Origin: Siderastrea radians
Taxonomy: Eukaryota > Cnidaria > Anthozoa > Scleractinia > Rhizangiidae
Assembly (NCBI GenBank): GCA_964017195.1
Contig: OZ024892.1
Coordinates: 13,588,071-13,652,070 of the forward strand
Reading direction: 5' to 3'
Length of the DNA stretch: 64,000 bases
Under the pieces are notes generated by a model, which worked only from the letters and a program-made list of their open reading frames with translations, did no database searches and was not told the DNA's origin. The number at the start of each line of letters is the position of its first letter. Within the stretch, counting starts at the first letter, position 1. Made by a program: the position numbers and the translations under genes. Below are positions 1-11,591 of this stretch, in pieces.

Positions 1-130
1 TAAATTTCATTTTTTTTTCAAATCCCCCCAAACAAACAGTACCCTGCGAAAGTACTGCCAAAGAGATTTCATTTGAATGGTCACACCATAGGATTTCATC
101 CACAGACTCAAAAGTTAGCACTACATCACA
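1..130. repeat. Satellite-like monomer fragment (AGTACTGC family)
   Basis: This stretch carries the phrases AAAGTACTGC, TTTCATTTGAATGGTCACAC, GGATTTCATCCACAGACTC and AAAAGTTAG in the same order as the tandem array at 36401-36900 and the scattered copies near 53.85 and 60.25 kb. It is one diverged monomer running off the left edge of the window. Confidence 0.75.
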
Positions 131-717
131 TGTCTCCATAATTGACTCCGGGAGTAAAGGGGTTAATAAGATCTATAGCATTCATGTAATTAGTATCAAA
201 TCTTTAGCTTATTTGCATACAGTTACATAGTTGCATGTTCAGATTCATGAATAAAAATATATAACAAAAATAAAATTGAGTAAGCCCAAGTATGTAACTA
301 TGTTAATATCATGTACATTATCATGTACTATCACATACATTTACATGTATTTGCTAAATGATTAATAATAATGTAGATATAATATAATATCAAGCAGTTC
401 TTGTAATGAATAGAAAATGAGCAGTATTTGTTTTTTAACTGTTTCATTTTTGATCTAGAGGGCTGTGAAGACTCCTAAAGTTGCTTTCAACACAATTTAG
501 TTTGGGACTATTCTTGTGAGATTCCTGAACCTGCAAAGGTTTGTCGCTGAGATGAGTACTTTGGTTGCAGACAGGATTTTTCACTTTGATTAGCATGCTG
601 GACACAAAGATTTACTGCTTTCCTTTCAATAAAGTGGCTGGGTCTGTCATGTAAGGAAACATGACCTGCAGCATACAACGGAGGAACAGATGTTGGTTTC
701 TGAGCCCAGATCTATGT

Positions 718-884
718 AATAGCCCTTTTCACAGTTACCTTTTCTCATTTGCATTACAATGTTTTGGAACGTGGATGTGAGGCAATTTCGGGCAGTTTTG
801 TAGTTTCTGCCCGAAATTGCCTCACATCCACGTTCAAAAACATTGTAATGCAAATGAGAAAAGGCAACTGTGAAAAGGGCTATT
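718..884. mobile_element. Near-perfect hairpin MITE
   Basis: Two ~75-bp arms are almost exact reverse complements around an ~11-bp loop (about 796-806). The outer ends read AATAGCCCTTTTCACAGTT and its complement, and the arm tips read CGGGCAG and CTGCCCG. No coding content is credible; the short reading frames on both strands are mirror images of the same palindrome. The high arm identity suggests a young insertion. Confidence 0.85.
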
Positions 885-1193
885 CTTTTGAACTGTCTTT
901 GTTAACATTGTTAGCCATCATTAAAGTAGTAGTTACATGTAGCACATGAATACCTGTATATCAGTTGCTGTCCATAAAATTTGTTACTCAGCAACAGAAA
1001 CAGTGTTGTGCTGCCATAACAACTTGTATGGTATGATGAGATACTGTCAACAGTCATTCATAATAATAACCACGGATGCATGGTGATGTTGAAAATTTGT
1101 CAGTCTTTTTTCCTGTTTTCTACTCAGCAGATGTGTAGTCTCAAACATTTGTTAACCAGCAACAGTACTCATCTGGTGTTGTGTCACAGTTAT

Positions 1194-1385
1194 TGTGTAG
1201 TTCCAGAAAAAAATCCATACACACCACATGGAAGGTCATTGGAAATTCCTAGGGTAAAGGGGCTCTCAAAAGGCAAAATTTTAGAAGCAAAGTATGAAGC
1301 TAAGCTGAAATCTCTTGGGGGGGGGGGGGGCAAAACAGAAAAAACCTTCTGTGGAGGGAGTAAAGATATTTTCTGGAACTACACA
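1194..1385. mobile_element. MITE with TGTGTAGTTCCAG ends, copy 1
   Basis: The element begins TGTGTAGTTCCAGAAAA and ends TTTTCTGGAACTACACA, giving terminal inverted repeats of about 17 bp around a body with a poly-G tract. Related copies lie at 12886-13092 and 19194-19354, inside intron 1 of SDR copies B and C. The 105-codon frame across it is not a gene. Confidence 0.75.
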
Positions 1386-1985
1386 TTATACATGTAACCA
1401 GTATCCAAAGTGTAGGGAAAGATATTGGTCATCATCCATTATGTGTAGGTGACCATAATGACATTACCATACAGAAACCAGTTTGTAATTCCCAGTACAA
1501 TTATGTATACAGTAGGTTGGGGCTACACTTAATTGTTAGTCTTGATTATCTGTCAGGCAAATCTGTTGGTAAAAAATATTCATGACCCTTATGATCAGGC
1601 TGGGTTGCTTGAACTTGACCTTGTCGTATAATATTTATTTAGTGGTTGATTCCTTGATTTTTAAATCTTCTGTCCACAACCACAGTATCAGTGGATGATT
1701 ACACATAAGGACTGTGCGATGAATAAGCTGACATATTGACTTCAGTCAGCATCTGGCTTTAATTAAAGAAAGCTTTTATGTAGCAGTTTAATTATGAAAT
1801 TACTAAGCTGTTACTAGTAGTGTAATCAAAATGTATAAAAATACTTAAGCTTAATTGGACAATAATAATAAAGCGTTATTGTTTGTCTTACGATGTGGTC
1901 ACTTGTGATGTAGATCAATTATATATTGAGAATTTAATAATATAGCAAAAAAGAAAAGAAAACAGATAAAGGGAAGTCTTGGCGG
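1386..1985. other. Intergenic, nothing recognised
   Basis: AT-rich sequence without a supported exon or repeat. If the minus-strand transcript at 1986-2229 is real, its 3' UTR would lie here. Confidence 0.5.
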
Positions 1986-2229
1986 TCAACAGCGACAAAG
2001 CACCACAGGGAGTATTGTTTCAGATTCTGTGTTGTGAACAGTCTCTCTAAAAAAACAAAGAGTGTTAATGGGGTTCCCACTTGTTAGAAACGCCGTCTTT
2101 GCAATGTTTTGTTAAAAGGAGTCTTATTCAACAACATAGGCTATTTAAATAAAGAATTACTCACCTTGAAGTCATCATTTTGACTGATTTTCCGAATCCT
2201 GTGAAATTCGAGGGAGACAAAGCCGCCAT
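1986..2229 (-). CDS. Candidate small divergent two-exon transcript (about 41 aa)
   Basis: On the minus strand an ATG at 2229-2227, in a GGAAAATGGCGGC context typical of YY1-bound start regions, opens an exon that ends at 2165 on a textbook donor (AAG then GTGAGT). The next strong acceptor, a poly-T run ending TTTTTTTAG, puts the second exon at 2046, and the phase is compatible. Reading on gives a stop at 1988-1986, a product of about 41 residues beginning MAALSPSNFTGFGKS. I recognise no family. The upstream side (2230-2470) holds TTTCCCGCC and a TGACGTCA-like CRE, so this may be the 5' end of a longer or non-coding divergent transcript. The start region and donor are convincing; the protein is not. 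Confidence 0.35.
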
Positions 2230-2550
2230 TTTCCATACAAAAGAACGCTCGAAAACAACGCAGTTTATAAACCTTTATTTAGAATAATCTCTTCACTAAT
2301 CAAATGGAAGGAAAGAGTACATATTTCATTTCATTGTCACGAAAATGTAACAGGAAAATTTATCGCCGATGAAAAAATATGGCCATTTTACTCACCAACT
2401 GAACGAAACTGTCGCCGTCAATTTTGATTTTCCCGCCCGCGGAAGAAAAAGGCTGTTTTTGGACCGGATGTGACGTCAATTTTCGGTGGATCATCCGACC
2501 ACAAAAAAAGTCCCAGGCGCAGTCAAGTGTTCTCCCCCGCCCCTGCTTTC
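2230..2550. promoter_or_regulatory. Putative promoter region between the divergent transcript and SDR copy A
   Basis: This GC-richer patch contains GCCGCCATTTTCC (a reverse YY1-type motif overlapping the minus-strand start), TTTCCCGCC (E2F-like) near 2429 and GTGACGTCA near 2470. Such motif groups mark broad metazoan promoters. Activity is inferred. Confidence 0.4.
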
Positions 2551-2939
2551 ATCATTAATCACTAAAATGATTTTGTCCCATGGGTCAGCGTTTGCACTCT
2601 TCCAGGAGCCCCACCGTGGGGATTTGTACGTATGAGCTGACCCCACCGTGGGGCATTTGCAACATTATTTAAAAAAAAAAAAGACAAATGCCCGGGGGGG
2701 GGGGGGTCATCGCGCTTGGAATTGACGGAGCCATAATGTGGTAACATCCTAAATTTCCTGTGCTAATTATCAATAACACTGAATAGTGTTCTAGTTTATA
2801 GCGATATAGAACCCAATTATTTCTACTCTAAAGGTTTTTAGATTAGTTTGGGGACACTACTCCAAGGAGACTTTCATAAAGTCAAAAAATGAAAAAAAAA
2901 AGACGACGTCATCACCTGTGATCAACGGTGTGATCAACT

Positions 2940-2951
2940 GGTTGCGTGACT
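2940..2951 (+). promoter_or_regulatory. Shared upstream motif of SDR copy A (GGTTGCGTGACT)
   Basis: The 12-mer GGTTGCGTGACT sits 93 bp upstream of the chosen ATG of copy A and recurs exactly at 11530-11541, 51 bp upstream of the ATG of copy B. TGATCA-type sequence accompanies both. The 5' flanks are otherwise diverged, so it may be a conserved promoter element. Confidence 0.4.
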
Positions 2952-3043
2952 ATGAGCGCAGTTTTTACCGCTGTCCAACGGAAAGTCACGCAATCTACGG
3001 ATCGATGGGAACAGCCTTTCGCCATCTTTCGCCATCTTTCGCC

Positions 3044-6000
3044 ATGTCTGCTGAATTGACCACTTTTCTGTTTTCCTTTCAAGGCTTTCTGTCGTTGATT
3101 GTTCTTTTGCTATCTTTGTACGTGAGCTCTTTTTTTCTCTTCCGTGATGTTTGTGTGTCTGATCCGGAGAAGAAAGCTGTACTTATCACGGGATGTGACA
3201 GCGGCTTCGGTTACGAGCTCGCCAAGAAGCTCGATGCTCGGGGTTTACGGGTTTTTGCTTCTTGTCTCACCTCAGAAGGACAAGCTAAGCTGAGAAGTGA
3301 ATGTTCTCCACAACTGAGCACGTTAAAGCTGGATGTGACTGAGCCGAGCGATGTACAGAATGCTGTGGAATTTGTCATGTCGCGCCTCCCTCCACAAGGT
3401 ATAAATCTTGCGGGTCAATCCTGCATGATTAATAGCGCCTGTTGACCAACCGAACCGTTATATCATTTTCACCACTGAAATTGTTATTAAGTGTAAGAAT
3501 ACATTTACTTTCTACTTTGGTAGTATATTGCGAAAACAAGACAAACAAGAAATTCTGAAGAATTTACAGGCGGCAGATAGCCTCTCACCCCACCCCCTCC
3601 CCTTTTCCTAAGGAAAAAAGGTTTCTTTAAAAAAAAAAAAAACTTTAGTAGTTTGTGGTTTCCGGTGACCTGTTATGGACAATTTGCACTTCCAGTATGT
3701 AAGGAATTAAAAAGGTGTGATGCAATATTTTGGCTATGTTGTTACCGGCTGGCACACCTTGGCTTACGATGAACTGTGACCTGCAAGCTTGTGAACGTCC
3801 GATATGGCATATTCCCTTTAAAAACAAGGTTTAACACGTTTGCAGCAATTCTAATGTAGTTCATCAATACATTCCCTGAAGTTTTCTGCGATCATAGCTA
3901 TAGATGGAAAATTCAACTTGAAAACTCGTCAGCAAAGGTCATGTCAGGAGGAGAATGTCTGGTATTTGAGAGATTTGGTGTTCAATCTGATAAAATTAAT
4001 GTCATTATAACAGCAAGGCCATAGTTCAGAGGCAGCACGAACCCTAAAAGACTAAGTGAACTGACGGACACTGACTACGACGACGATGACGACGACAATG
4101 AAAAACAATTTAAAACGTCCATTTTACGAGTCGAATACGCACGACCTCCTCCTAACTACAGCCTTGCTTACACATAGGCTTGCGGGCACCTTCGGACTTG
4201 GGGGGCCTGTGACCTTCTTGCGTGAGTGTTGAAATCGGGATACAAACGCGCTCAAATTGCATGAAAAACAAAAGCGTTTACAATTCTCACGTCTACTGAA
4301 ACAGTTATAATTCCAAAAATAGTTATTTTAAAACCTCGCATCCTCAATGATGACCTCTATCTACAGTCTACTCGATATAGTAAAATCAGAAACTTATTAA
4401 AAGGAAAAGTTATTCTAGCCTGCATAAACGGGGAAGGGGAAAGTAAGCGGGAACGTGGAAGAAAAATGGGGTATAGGGGCTAGGGACGTCCCTATCCCCC
4501 AGTCCCCCATTTTTCTGAAACTGGGGGAGATGCAGCCCTTGTCCCCCCCCCCCACCCATATGCCTGTATGCACTGAGCACACAACTGTAAAACTATTAGG
4601 GCCTGAATCTCTTTTCTCCACTAAAACAACGACATCATTGTCTTTACCATTAAAGCAATAGCAACAACAGCAGAAATAGTCAAGGAAAATATATAACTCT
4701 TTGCTATTGCCACCATTTTGGTTAGGGACCATTGACATATTTGCGTCCACTGGACATTTGGGTCAGACCCCCTCCCACCCCTCCTCCTTAACGTCCACAT
4801 GGAAATTTAGACTGTGAGTAGTCTCTAATTTTGGTGATGGCGATTTTAGGGTGGGCGAAACACGCATGTGTGCAAAATTTCGAGGGGACACGACGCAAGG
4901 AAAGAAACTGGCAGTCTACATGGAATTTTGCACTCCCAAGTTTTTCTAGAGCCGATGACTACGCAGAAATTTATACCCGTGACAAGGGAATGCATTTGTA
5001 TTTTCTCTTAAATTAAGACGTCATGTTGAATATTTACTGGTTTAAAATGTTGAAGGCGGCTTCTGTTCAGGATGTCCAACATTACAAATTCACCACATTC
5101 CTTCTTGCATTTGGACAACTCTCCCCAATAAGATCACACCAGACTGCAGGTCACTGATACTCCTGGTTTTAAACCATTAATTAAAATTACTACACATCCT
5201 AAAATGTTATATAGATAAAGTTTGATCTTTTCTTGCCACGTACCCCACCCCAGCCCTTTGTTTCTCTATCTCAAGGGCAACATTAATTTTAACTCCTGAA
5301 AGCTTTATAGCCAGCACACACTGTTGTGCAGTCTGCCATATGTTGAATAGAGTAGGCATTGAGCTAATTAAAGCGCTTATTCCCTGGGGGTGTTTTTTGT
5401 GAACAGTTTTTTAATGGGTCAGCATTGCATTGCATTTACATGTAAATAAATAAATAAATAAATAATTATGCTGTGTAGCACTTTGTGTAACATTTGTAAA
5501 AAAAAAAAGGTGTTAATGTTAAAAAGAGCCAAGTTCAGTTTTAGACGAGACGTTTCAGGCATAACATTTGTATTACATTTACCAATTTGATTTCAGGCTT
5601 GTGGGCTGTAGTGAATAATGCAGGAATTTGCGACTTAGGGCTAATTGAGTGGGCAACTGTTGAAGAAATGAAGCAGGTTGTTGAAGTTAACTTCTGGGGG
5701 ACAGTGCTGGTAACCAAAGCATTCCTACCTTTGCTCAAAAGAACCAAGGGACGTATTGTCAATGTTGCAAGTTCATGGGGAAGAGTTTGTGTTCCGGGTG
5801 TGATGGCATATTGCGTATCAAAGTATGCAGTTCAAGCCTTCTGTGATTCTTTGCGCAGAGAGGTTAAGCCATTTGGAGTTACAGTTCATATTATCGAGCC
5901 CGGTATGTTTAAAACAAACATAACTGATCGAAAAAGGAATGTCCAGCACCTAGAAAGATTATGGGATAACCTTGATGGGGAAACCAAAGAAAGTTATGGA

Positions 6001-9000
6001 GCAGAGTTTTATGAGCAAGGTGAGTTATATAACGTACCAGTTTGCAAGTTTGGATATTCAATAGGTTTCTGTTCTGAGATGGTAAAAGGTTGAAAATAGG
6101 TGAGGTGAGGTTTAATACAGAACTTCTGAAAAAATTCTGAGAATTTTGCATCATTTAAAGACATTAAGTGGGAGCTATACTCAGACATCTGAAACCCTAA
6201 ACCTTCTAAACCCAACCCCCACCCCCCCCCCCACTCACCTCAGAGGTTTGAGGATGATTCATGCAATCCTGTTTCTACTGACCACAAGGAGAAAATGAAT
6301 GAAGGGGGGGGGTCTCCCAAGGGACACAGATGCCTGTCAGAAATTTTGAAAGGAACCTCTTATAGTGCTGCACAAGATGGGCTCCTGGTGCCTATATTAT
6401 TACAGTTTTTCATGGGTGTGGCTCACATTCATTTTCACCCCAAAAAGGTACCAGTTCACACCAAGCATTTTTATTGGGTGTGCCTTATTTTCCACATGGC
6501 ATGAAGTGAATAGGTGAGGCGAGGTGACTATTGGGTGTGATGAGCACCCCACCAAGTCAAGTCCAGGGAATAATTAAAAATCGTAACAATTGACAATCAT
6601 CGGCATACCTTTTAGCGGGCTAAGTAAACGGGGGGTGACAATGCTAAGAAGGGCTGTTTCGGGACAAAAGCAAAATCCTTCCGGGAATCTGGAGATTTTG
6701 CTGGGAATCGGGAGACTTGAGAAATTTTCTGGGAGAGAAGAAAGTATTCTGGGACAGGGAACACAATTTTTATTTTGTTAGGTAAATTAATCTCAAATCA
6801 CGGTTTTAAAACTGCCCTGAACTGCTTCAACTAAGCTATCAAGCATAAGTGGCCTATGTGGTGTTGGAAGGGCTTGTTTTGCGGTCGCTGATGGCAGTAA
6901 CCTGTGGTTGTACATGCCAACTACAGAATTCCAACATTGGATGGAGATTCTGCGAAAGGGCTACGAAGCTTAATATGTTCTGGCTGAAAAGAGACTTGGT
7001 GACAAGTACAAATCTGCAGTCAGAGCAATGCATTACGATGCAAGGATAATTTGGAGCTCTGGAACAAAAAAAGGGCTATTTTGGAAATTGGCAAAATGAA
7101 GTCGCCGATAGGCTATCAGGAAATAAGACTGCGAGCGTGGGAAAGTTTGGAACGCCTGCTGCCAAGACCATGGAAAACACAAGGCTATCCCTAGAAGGCA
7201 AGAGAGGCATAGAGAGTCTTCTAAAAGAACATGGTCTTCATAGCATACTGATTAAGTTTCAGTTCACGTCTGTAACAAATTTGGATACCAAAGGCATTTT
7301 TGAAGTCTACAACTGAGACCAGGTGGTTCCTTCTGCTCTTGAACTCAGGTATCTCTCCTCGCAAAGTGCACTGGAATGCGCAATGAAATCTGCAATGGGG
7401 CTTGGTTTTAAGAGCAAGAGAGAAACACGCTATGAACACAAAGACAACTGCCAAATTCTGTTAGCCCACACAAAGGACAATTCGTGGATGAAGCAAGAGG
7501 CCGCAAAAAACTGTGACTTTTGTCAAATGTCTGGGAAGGGCGTAAAACTTGGTGGGGTACGACGGATGCACAAAACGAGGCCTGGTTCACTGCCATTGTA
7601 CCGTCGAAAGCCAAAAACCATAGTTCCGCTACAAGACAAAGAAAGTGCCCCTTGGTTACAATGGTTGAGTTCAGTTACAGAAGATACTAAGTGCACACAA
7701 GAGAGTCGAGAGGGCTAAAGACCAAGCAGCAAGTTCGAGAATGCCACCTGCAAGGTCAATCACTAGTCAGTGTGGAAAGCAGTGTGGTGGTTGTAGGCCA
7801 TCAGGTGACCCAAGACGGCTTAGAATACTTGGTGAAGGGTGCACGACACCCTGATATTTCAGGAATATGGACACCAAGAGAAAACGTGGACTCCTCTCTT
7901 GTGAAAGCTTACATGAGACGACAGAGGGGTTCTCCTGCGAAACATCAACCCATATTCCGGGGGTACTTCCTGAAGATTTGGGTGGGGGTGTGTGGCACGC
8001 TACTAGAAATCCTTACCCTATTTCAGACCAAAATATGTGATTTTTGCTCTTTCAGACCTGACCCAAAATTTGATAACCTATTTCAGACCAGTTCATAACC
8101 CTATTTCGTTTGCGTAAACATTTGAGAAGGGCTTCAAATTCCCAATGTTAATCAAACCTCAGTTCTTTGGAGAGGAAAATTAATAAAAAGATAGCTTCTT
8201 GTAAGAACCATACCAGATCCCATATCAGAGTGCACAAACCTCATCCTATTTCAGACCAAAATGGTCAAAATCTATACCCTATTTCAGACCAAAAAGGTTC
8301 AAAAACCTTACCCTTTGGTGCTGCACATACCTAAGGATAGAGCTTATATAAGGGAGTACCCCCCCAGGACCCAAATGCACTTCCAACTTTCAAGGGACAC
8401 GCTCGTAGAAAACTATCTGATTGAAGGCATCGTGAGAAATTTTCTTTAGAAAATTGTCATTATTTGGCGCAAGTTGTAGGATTTCTAAAGATTTAGTTTC
8501 TGCTTTTTGAAAGAATACTTCAAGCAAATATGGTGTTAGTGTAGCATTAACAGATCTGATGAAAGAAACCGATATACTGCTGATGCTTTTTGCTTATACT
8601 TTTATCATCGATACATTGCCTTTTTCTGTGGGTTAAATTTAGCTAATATTTGTAGCAGATTTGTTACGTTGCCAATAGTCGGTGCATTCAATATATTAAT
8701 TTTACAAAGAAGCAAAAATTTACGGTGTATATAAGTTCGATCAGTTTTAAGATGGTACAGTATATGTTACGTATATTGCCATGTACAACACTGTCAAATA
8801 TATTGTTACATGTTATTCTTGGTTACGAAAGTTCTTGATAAACATGCGAGTAACACGTGAATAGGAACGGACACACGAGTACAAAGCACCAAAACTCTAA
8901 ATACACTTTCTTGAACAAGGTTAAATCTCGTGAAGTCTGAAATTTTTGTGGGACCGTCTCTGAAAATATTGGGAGGATACTACGAAATTTCGGGAGGACT

Positions 9001-9609
9001 TTCATTTACACGTGCTATTGCTCAAACAGCCCTTCTTAGAGTTGCCACCCCCCGTTTAGTAATGCAACCATCATCACCATGGCCATTATAAAGGGTGTCA
9101 GATTTACAATCAAAATGGCTAGAGTGGTGAAATGGTTGTTTGAGATTTGAACTGGTGACCACTTATCATGTGATTACAGTTTTGCTGATGTCACGCAATA
9201 AATATAAACTAATTCACTTCCAATGAATGAATTGCAATTCAAACTCATGCTATTCAAGCATCAAATTGCATTTTTATGAATTAGCTAGCATCTTTTGTAT
9301 GGAGCATATCTGAAACTTGCATAAGGTAGCAATTATAACTTTCATAAATAAATGTCTTTAATATTATCTCCCTGTTAATTTTTTTCAGTCAAATCAGCCA
9401 ACAAGTACAAGTTTTTTCTGTCACCACATATTTACAAGGTAGTTGATGCAATGTTTCATGCTGTGACATCCACTCGACCCAAGCTACGCTACATGGTTGG
9501 ATGGGACCATAACCTCTTCTGGAGGCCTCTTTCATTGCTGCCATCTGAAATACAAGATTTGGTTCTTCGTTTGCCAGCTAAACCCAAAGGAATTCCTGAT
9601 CACAATTAA
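3044..9609 (+). CDS. SDR-family retinol/17-beta-hydroxysteroid dehydrogenase-like, copy A
   Basis: Three exons: 3044-3398, 5597-6019 and 9389-9609, joined in phase 1 at both introns, total 999 nt (332 aa). It is probably an NAD(P)(H)-dependent oxidoreductase of retinoids or steroids, membrane-anchored by a hydrophobic N-terminus (about residues 8-33). The Rossmann motif TGCDSGFG (49-56), NNAG (125-128), a catalytic Ser near 177, and Tyr190/Lys194 in YCVSK are all present. LDARGLRV and the LWAVVNNAG, FGVTVHIIEPG and STRPKLRY blocks resemble vertebrate RDH16/HSD17B6/DHRS9, which are about 317 aa. The ATG at 3044 was chosen because copy B starts at the matching position; an in-frame ATG at 3005 would add 13 residues. 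Exon 3 is more diverged from B and C than they are from each other. Intron 2 carries a 2.4-kb transposon. Substrate cannot be told from sequence. Confidence 0.88.
3399..5596 (+). other. Intron 1 of SDR copy A
   Basis: It begins GTATAA and ends TTTCAG. Apart from the hairpin at 4460-4516, an AAAT microsatellite at about 5446-5465 and poly-C/T tracts, I see no gene or recognisable element in it. Confidence 0.7.
4460..4516. repeat. Short perfect-core palindrome
   Basis: Arms of about 27 bp (AGAAAAATGGGG...CTAGGGAC and its near complement ending CCCCATTTTTCT) meet at the centre GGGACGTCCC. It lies in SDR copy A intron 1 and could be the remnant tip of a foldback transposon. Confidence 0.65.
6625..9058. 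mobile_element. 2.4-kb TIR element in SDR copy A intron 2, with decayed coding region
   Basis: Left end TAAACGGGGGGTGACAATGC and the complement of the right end (TAAACGGGGGGTGGCAACTC) match, each followed inward by TAAGAAGGGCTGTTT: inverted termini of about 35 bp. Between them, about 6850-7950 gives a chain of open segments broken by stops and frame changes (for example 7323-7718, with a Cys-x2-Cys and His-rich stretch), which looks like a degraded transposase-type gene of unidentified superfamily. A GGGGGTACTTCC MITE is nested at 7957-8366. Confidence 0.65.
7957..8366. mobile_element. Nested MITE with GGGGGTACTYCC ends
   Basis: It starts CCGGGGGTACTTCC and ends GGGAGTACCCCCCC. The body contains several copies of CCCTATTTCAGACC. 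The ends match those of the element at 44618-45016, so both belong to one class. Confidence 0.65.
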
Positions 9610-9634
9610 TGTGATCTACAGTCTTAAGGGTATA

Positions 9635-10145
9635 CAGTTGACTCCGATAACTCGAACCTTCAAGGGAAATCCAAAACATTCAGTAGTTATCGGGAGTTCG
9701 AGTCAGATTGGGGGATGGGATTCCTGCTGACGCCACTTATCACAATTATTCTCACAGGAAGAACTGACACATTTTGTGTACCAAAAACTAAAGAAATAAT
9801 GACACAAAGAACAATTAGACAGTTCAAAACTACTGAATGGCTGCTCAATTTTTCGAAAATTTTTTCAAAATAAATTTAGTGTTATGGAGTGTGTTTTTTT
9901 CTCATTACACTTTGACAAAAAAGGTTTAAGCTATTGCGGGTGAAATTATAAAGAAAATGACCTGAAGGGAATATATAGGAATTCACTTCAAGTTAGCGGG
10001 AGGTTCGAGTTATCGAGGGTTCAAGTTATTGAGGGTAAAATTACAGTAAATCAGTGCATGGAGCAAATCCAAAGGAAATCAATTTTGGTTCGAGTTAAGC
10101 GCTATTAAGCTTCGAGTTACCGAGGGTTCAAGTAACAGTGAACTG
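9635..10145. mobile_element. Tc1/mariner-pogo-type MITE, TA target duplication
   Basis: The ends are CAGTTGACTCCGATAACTC and the complement CAGTTCACTGTTACTTGAAC, flanked on both sides by TA. Internal GTTCGAGTTATCGAGGGTTC repeats are typical of the pogo/Tigger class. It sits 25 bp after the stop codon of SDR copy A, so it may lie in the 3' UTR. A related shorter copy is at 61350-61528. Confidence 0.7.
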
Positions 10146-10566
10146 TATATGTTAATTTGTACGTAGTCTCGATAATTTAGTTAATTACTAGTGGTGACTT
10201 CCTTGTAAGAGATTGCCAAATCCTGTTTGAGGTTTTCCCCAGTTTTAATACAACAATTCTAATGTATTTTTTTTTTTACTGAAAATTTATAAATGTTTAC
10301 ACAAGCAAAGCTATTAAAGCAATCACTCATTTACAGCCTACTCATCGTAGATGACTAAAGTAAACAACAGTAAACTGACCCTTACGATGAGAAGATTGAG
10401 AAATTCAAATTGAAACAGAAATGAAATAAAATGATGTATTTGCCCGATATTTCGGTTTGCAAAACAAACCTTCTTCGGGGGCTAAAAAAGAAAAGTGAAC
10501 ACAACATGCCAATGAAGGGTACTCCTCATAGTTGCACATGGTACCCAACATAGGTGCACAATACAC

Positions 10567-10991
10567 GGGGGGGGGGGGTGCACTCAACAAAGTTTTATAC
10601 GGGGAGGCTCCGCCCGAGGTCCAACCCCTTACCCTTTTATATCATTTTTGACAGAAAAGGTACCCCTTTCGTATACCTTCCATTGAAAAATGGTACCCCT
10701 TTCATATACCTACTTAAGAACACTGCATCCCGTTTTCTAAACCTTTGGAAGGAAGTCTTCTTGTCGTTTTCATGTAGCGTTTAACAAATTAAAGTGATAC
10801 AGTCATAAGGTGCGTCTGCTCGAAATATTTTAATTAAAGGCTCTTTCAGATACCTAAATGACAGATTTCCCTACCCTTTCATATACTTCAGCTCTTGAAA
10901 TTCCTACCCTTTCATACACCTAAAGCCTGAAAAAGGCCCCCCTTTTTGGGCAGATCCTCCCTGTATAGGCCATTATAGGGAGTACCCCCCC
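10567..10991. mobile_element. MITE with GGGAGGCTCCGCCC inner termini, copy 1
   Basis: The left part reads TATACGGGGAGGCTCCGCCC; the right part reads CAGATCCTCCCTGTATAGGC before a GGGAGTACCCCCCC end. Several internal phrases (AAAAGGTACCCCTTTCGTATACC and similar) recur exactly in the element at 45624-46026. Confidence 0.7.
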
Positions 10992-11529
10992 GGACACAAT
11001 TCAAGGATTTTAGTTTGCAAAAAGCGTGTTTTTATGATTTGTACATTAGTCAGGACTTAGATATTTAGATATCACTAAACGATTAAAATAAAGCAATTAT
11101 CTCTCTTGCCCATTTCTTGTCACGAGTCTGTCATTTGGTCTTTAATTTGGATGAGAATAAGGGGTGTTGCATGATGAACCAAATAACTGCTATACGTGTG
11201 GACTGGAAAAAACAGGTGAATTTCAGTGTCAAAGGGTCGTTGAAGGCAACTGATCAAGTGTTTGTGTAATTCTGAGAAAGGTTAACCCAAGTGTGAAAGT
11301 TTCTCATAGTGACCAACCATCTTAGCATTTTGTTGCTACTATCAATACAATGAAGTAAATAAATAAACAAATTCCAAAAAACAAACTAGTCACACAAACA
11401 AGCCACAAAAGAACAACCAAACTCAAAACCTGCAAATGCAGAATAGACCTTGAAAATGTAGAATAAATTTCTCAGAGGTGTAACTGCGGTTCCCTGGACT
11501 TCGTATTGCTCCCTTTTTCGTTTCCAAAA

Positions 11530-11574
11530 GGTTGCGTGACTGATCGCGTGACTGAGCGTGACTTGATCATCAGC
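11530..11574 (+). promoter_or_regulatory. GCGTGAC repeats upstream of SDR copy B
   Basis: GCGTGAC occurs three times within about 35 bp, followed by TTGATCATCAGC, immediately upstream of the start codon. The first repeat lies in the 12-mer GGTTGCGTGACT shared with copy A. A clustered transcription-factor site is the natural reading; the factor is unknown. Confidence 0.45.
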
Positions 11575-11591
11575 TGCATTGCAGAACCGCC

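Noticed and set aside
647..949. Two similar frames on opposite strands
   Set aside because: They are the two arms of the hairpin MITE at 718-884.
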